Below, piece after piece: positions 44,192-46,955 of a DNA stretch of 46,955 nt. Source of the DNA: SAR116 cluster bacterium AG-426-I14 (GTDB lineage: Bacteria; Pseudomonadota; Alphaproteobacteria; Puniceispirillales; Marisalimonadaceae). The first letter of the stretch is position 1. Each line of letters begins with the position of its first letter. The notes under the pieces are model-generated. The model saw only the letters and a list, made by a program, of their open reading frames with translations. It was not told the origin of the DNA and ran no database searches. Location: contig QCNS01000013.1 in the NCBI GenBank assembly GCA_003210055.1, positions 1 to 46,955 on the forward strand. Reading direction: 5' to 3'. A program made the position numbers and the translations under genes.

Positions 44192-45040
44192 ATGAACAAC
44201 AATTTTGACATTAAAAAATTAGAGAATTGGATAGGAAAAAAAGAAATTGTAAAAGATATCTTAACTCCTAATTTAGAACAAAAATTTAGAGCAACTTTGG
44301 ATATTAAAGTTGGAGATCCAAAAATTGGAGATATTGCTTCTTCAGGAATTCATTGGGCGATAGCTCCTCCTATTACAAGAACATCAGAATTAGGAAACGA
44401 CTCTCATGCTGCAAGGGGATCTTTTCTGCCTCCAGTTTCTCTTCCAAGAAGAATGTGGGCCGGATGTCAAACAACTTTTTTTTCTAATTTTTACATTGGT
44501 GACGAGGTTATAAGAGAATCTTCTATCTTTGATGTTGTTCTAAAAAAAGGGAAAACAGGTAAATTATGTTTTGTAAAGGTAAAGCATGAATTTTATGTTA
44601 AAAACAACAAAATCTTGGAAGAGTTTCAGGATATTGTTTACAGAGAAATAAATCAGAATGAAACAAATTTTAAAATTGAATTTCCATTTAAAAAAGGTGA
44701 TTTAGAAGAAGAAATCTTTACACATCCAACATTGTTATTTAGATATTCCGCGATAACATTTAATGGTCACAGAATTCATTACGATTTTGAGTATTGTAAA
44801 AAGGAAGAAAAATATAGAGACCTTGTTTTTCATGGTCCATTGCAAGCAACTTTTTTGCTTAGAACTTCAGAGAGATTGGCAGATAGAAAAGCTAAAAAAT
44901 TTGTTCATTTAGGAGTTGCCCCTGTATTTGCTAATGAAAATCTTAAAATAAAAGTGAAGCAATCAAATACAAAAGAGATTATTTCTTTTACTAGTACAAA
45001 ATCATCTGGTGTTACAATGAAAGGGATTACAAACTTTTAA
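44192..45040 (+). CDS. FAS1-like dehydratase / mesaconyl-C4-CoA (itaconyl-CoA) hydratase-like protein
   Basis: A 282-residue double-hotdog protein of the HTD2/mesaconyl-C4-CoA hydratase group. Seen are LPPVSLPRRMWAGCQ and the catalytic-type segment THPTLLFRYSAITFNGHRIHYD, with the conserved Asn-Gly-His-x-x-His-Tyr-Asp, then VFHGPLQATFLL. The family hydrates mesaconyl-C4-CoA, itaconyl-CoA and other branched enoyl-CoAs. It abuts a convergent CaiB/BaiF CoA-transferase gene. Together they could act on a C5-C6 dicarboxylate such as itaconate, methylitaconate or mesaconate. Exact substrate is inference. Confidence 0.85.
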   Translation: MNNNFDIKKLENWIGKKEIVKDILTPNLEQKFRATLDIKVGDPKIGDIASSGIHWAIAPPITRTSELGNDSHAARGSFLPPVSLPRRMWAGCQTTFFSNFYIGDEVIRESSIFDVVLKKGKTGKLCFVKVKHEFYVKNNKILEEFQDIVYREINQNETNFKIEFPFKKGDLEEEIFTHPTLLFRYSAITFNGHRIHYDFEYCKKEEKYRDLVFHGPLQATFLLRTSERLADRKAKKFVHLGVAPVFANENLKIKVKQSNTKEIISFTSTKSSGVTMKGITNF

Positions 45041-46177
45041 TTATTTGAATTCTTTTCTGATGCTATTTCCATTTTCATTAATTTTTGGTACTTTTTTAGC
45101 AAATAAATGTTTTCCATTGTGCTCTGCTCCTGGTGCAACCATTTTGACTTTACCGTTGGGCGCATCAATTTCTATAAATTGATTTTGAGGATGTTTTGAA
45201 AATTGTTTAATGTTAGATATTCTTCCAAAGGCTATGCCACCTAAATTGCATTTCTTAATTATTTCTTCCCTTGAAAAGTTTAAAAATTTTTCGTTAATTA
45301 TTTTTTCTAGGTTTTCATTATTTTTAACTCTTAAACTATTTGAAGAATACAATTTGTCACAAGCTAATTCTTCGTTATCTAAAACATATTTACAAAAATT
45401 TATCCATTCTCTTTCATTTTGTATTCCAATTAAAATTTCAAGGTTATCTCCACATCGGAAAGAAGCGTAGGGTGTAATAGTTGGATGTCTAATGCCACAC
45501 CTTTTTGGTTCTTTTTTGGAATAAACATACTGAAGATATGGAACATTCATCCAGTCTGACAAAGCAGAAAATAGGGACACAGAAATATGTCTACCCTTGT
45601 TAGAATTATTTCTGGCTATTAAGGCTTGTAAAACTGCGTTTAAAGCAGTCATGCCTGCAGAGATGTCACATACCGACACTCCAACCCTTGCCCTTCCTTT
45701 TTCTATATCATTTTCTGGGACACCAGTTAGGTCTGTTAGGCCTGTTTCAGCTTGTATGAGCATATCATAGGCTTTTTGCTTCATATAGGGGCCTTTTTCA
45801 CCAAAGCCAGTGATAGAGCATGTAATTAAACTTGGAAACTCATCTCTAAGATCATCGATACTTAAACCTAATCTCTCAAAAGCTCCAGGTGCTAAATTTT
45901 GAATAAGGATATCTGATTTTTTAATAATATTTTTTAGAACTTGAAGTTCATTTTTATCTTTTAAATTTAATGAAATAGACTCTTTTCCTCGATTTAACCA
46001 AACAAAATAAGCGCTGTCCCCATTAACTAATGTGTCATAATTTCTAGCAAAATCACCTTCTGGTCTCTCTATTTTAATCACTCTGGCTCCAGCATCAGCA
46101 AGTCTACTTGATAAATAAGGAGCCGCAACCGCTTGCTCTATTGATACAACTAATATTCCTTCCAAGTCCTTTGTCAT
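45041..46177 (-). CDS. CaiB/BaiF family (type III) CoA-transferase
   Basis: A 378-residue type III CoA-transferase. I chose ATG 46,177 (MTKDLEGILVVSIEQAVAAPY) because the 21 codons before it are unlike the family and AAAGG stands upstream. Features are the LEQAVAAPYLSSRLADAGARVIKIERPEGDFAR-type opening, FVWLNRGKESISLNLKD, NLAPGAFERLGL and AYDMLIQAETGLTDLTG, with the catalytic Asp in that last segment. It moves CoA from a donor such as succinyl-CoA to a carboxylic acid. The neighbouring hydratase suggests a dicarboxylate acceptor. Confidence 0.88.
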   Translation of the reverse strand: MTKDLEGILVVSIEQAVAAPYLSSRLADAGARVIKIERPEGDFARNYDTLVNGDSAYFVWLNRGKESISLNLKDKNELQVLKNIIKKSDILIQNLAPGAFERLGLSIDDLRDEFPSLITCSITGFGEKGPYMKQKAYDMLIQAETGLTDLTGVPENDIEKGRARVGVSVCDISAGMTALNAVLQALIARNNSNKGRHISVSLFSALSDWMNVPYLQYVYSKKEPKRCGIRHPTITPYASFRCGDNLEILIGIQNEREWINFCKYVLDNEELACDKLYSSNSLRVKNNENLEKIINEKFLNFSREEIIKKCNLGGIAFGRISNIKQFSKHPQNQFIEIDAPNGKVKMVAPGAEHNGKHLFAKKVPKINENGNSIRKEFK

Positions 46178-46265
46178 AACTATTCTACCTTTAAAAGTTT
46201 GCTTAAAAGCATAATTTGAATTAAAAAATATATAAATCATACTCTAAAGAAATGGAAAGTAACAA
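46178..46265. promoter_or_regulatory. Divergent gap between CoA-transferase and glutathione reductase genes
   Basis: 88 bases between the chosen CoA-transferase start and the next gene. Promoters for both directions are expected. AAAGG near 46,190 serves the CoA-transferase. GGAAAGTAACAA precedes the reductase ATG as a weak ribosome binding site. Confidence 0.3.
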
Positions 46266-46955
46266 ATGAAAAGTTTTGATTATGATCTTATCGTCATTGG
46301 GGCAGGTTCAGGGGGCACCAGAGCTGCTAGGATTGCGGCAGGTTTTGGCGCCAAAACCGCAGTAGTAGAGGCTGATAGACCAGGTGGAACATGTGTTCTT
46401 AGAGGTTGTGTTCCAAAAAAATTACTAATATACGGATCAGAGTTTTCAAAAAATGTTGAAGACGCTATTGGTTATTGTTGGAGTATTAGTGATTATAAAT
46501 CTAATTGGCATGATTTAATTATAAAGAAAAATAAAGAATTAGACAGACTTCATCAAATTTATAAAAGCCTGATATTGAATTCAGGGTGCGATTTGTTCAA
46601 TGGTTACGGAAAATTAATTTCACCTAATGAAGTACAAATATCTGAAGAAAACAAAGAAACAGTAATTTCTTCTAAAAAAATTATGCTTGCCGTGGGAGGC
46701 AAATCTTTCTTTCCTAATTTTAATGGAAATCAATTTATGATTAATTCAGATAAAGCGCTTGACTTAGTTCAACTTCCTAAATCAATCGTTATCTATGGTT
46801 CAGGTTATATTGCGGTAGAATTTGCAGGTATTTTTTCTGGTTTTGGTGTTGATACAAGTCTAGTTTTTCGTTCTGACTATGTTTTAAGGGGTTTTGATAT
46901 AGACTTAAGAAAGAGACTAACTCAGCAAATTAAGGATAGAGGTGTTAGGATATTT
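46266..46955 (+). CDS. gor: Glutathione-disulfide reductase, N-terminal part (cut by window edge)
   Basis: The first 230 codons of a pyridine-nucleotide disulfide oxidoreductase. The FAD motif is VIGAGSGGTRAAR near residue 9, and the redox disulfide lies in GGTCVLRGCVPKKL. The spacing and context (Arg between the cysteines, VPKK after) match glutathione reductase rather than dihydrolipoamide dehydrogenase or mercuric reductase. The second nucleotide-binding motif begins at YGSGYIAVEFAGIFSGFG. It is a core redox gene and may mark the end of the catabolic region. The C-terminal part with the catalytic His-Glu pair lies outside the window. Confidence 0.9.
   Translation, partial: MKSFDYDLIVIGAGSGGTRAARIAAGFGAKTAVVEADRPGGTCVLRGCVPKKLLIYGSEFSKNVEDAIGYCWSISDYKSNWHDLIIKKNKELDRLHQIYKSLILNSGCDLFNGYGKLISPNEVQISEENKETVISSKKIMLAVGGKSFFPNFNGNQFMINSDKALDLVQLPKSIVIYGSGYIAVEFAGIFSGFGVDTSLVFRSDYVLRGFDIDLRKRLTQQIKDRGVRIF

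Noticed and set aside
1-46955. CRISPR arrays, tRNA genes, insertion sequences, attachment sites
   Set aside because: No regularly spaced repeats, cloverleaf-like sequences, transposase motifs or long direct/inverted repeats were seen by eye; low-complexity A/T runs explain most short repeats.

Overview
The window is AT-rich (poly-A/T runs everywhere, A/T-ending codons) and very gene-dense: 43 protein genes, two of them cut by the edges, with no gene-free stretch over 300 bases. I see no tRNA, rRNA, transposase, phage gene, CRISPR array or recognisable transcriptional regulator. Gene families (Liv-type ABC transporter, molybdenum hydroxylases, CaiB/BaiF and type I CoA-transferases, several acyl-CoA dehydrogenases, AtuA, HyuAB) resemble those of alphaproteobacteria. 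Low G+C and tight packing suggest a streamlined, probably marine planktonic lineage. The lineage is an inference, not read from a marker gene.

Left block (1-21,211), all on the minus strand and probably a few long transcripts read from right to left. It starts with an FAD subunit and a fused [2Fe-2S]/molybdopterin hydroxylase, then a 6-hydroxynicotinate-reductase-like flavin/iron-sulfur protein, a UPF0280 (ApbE-like) protein and a BenE-type permease. Next is a complete branched-chain-amino-acid-type ABC transporter (binding protein, two permeases, two ATPases). Then comes a second molybdenum hydroxylase (FAD subunit, [2Fe-2S] subunit, large subunit) interleaved with a metallo-beta-lactamase-fold hydrolase and an SDR lacking its catalytic residues. 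The block ends with two acyl-CoA ligases flanking an extra [2Fe-2S] subunit, a cupin and the start of an HpaB-type monooxygenase. The most economical reading is uptake, CoA activation and hydroxylation/reduction of (hetero)aromatic carboxylic acids.

Middle (21,307-26,801), plus strand: hyuA and hyuB (ATP-dependent cyclic-amide hydrolase or carboxylase family), divergent from the nicotinate-like module, then an acyl-CoA ligase.

Right block (26,802-46,955): short units on alternating strands. They encode an SDR; an aminoglycoside-phosphotransferase-like kinase next to an ACAD10/11-like acyl-CoA dehydrogenase; a triple-hotdog protein; a two-subunit acyl-CoA dehydrogenase; a two-subunit 3-oxoacid CoA-transferase; an RraA/HMG-aldolase-like protein; an FMN alpha-hydroxyacid oxidase and a TPP enzyme; a split AtuA system; another SDR; two beta-hydroxyacid dehydrogenases; a flavin reductase with a flavodoxin-like protein; a mesaconyl/itaconyl-CoA-hydratase-like protein; a CaiB/BaiF CoA-transferase; and the start of glutathione reductase. 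Together they look like lower-pathway and beta-oxidation steps for branched or dicarboxylic acyl-CoAs.

Main points for follow-up: an apparent frameshift at an eight-A run at the start of the AtuA gene; the nicotinate-like module with a possible flavin-attachment partner and a possible HyuAB ring opener; an SDR with no catalytic Tyr/Lys; one molybdenum hydroxylase with two candidate iron-sulfur subunits; a split ACAD10/11-like pair; and seven convergent gene pairs whose ends abut or overlap.
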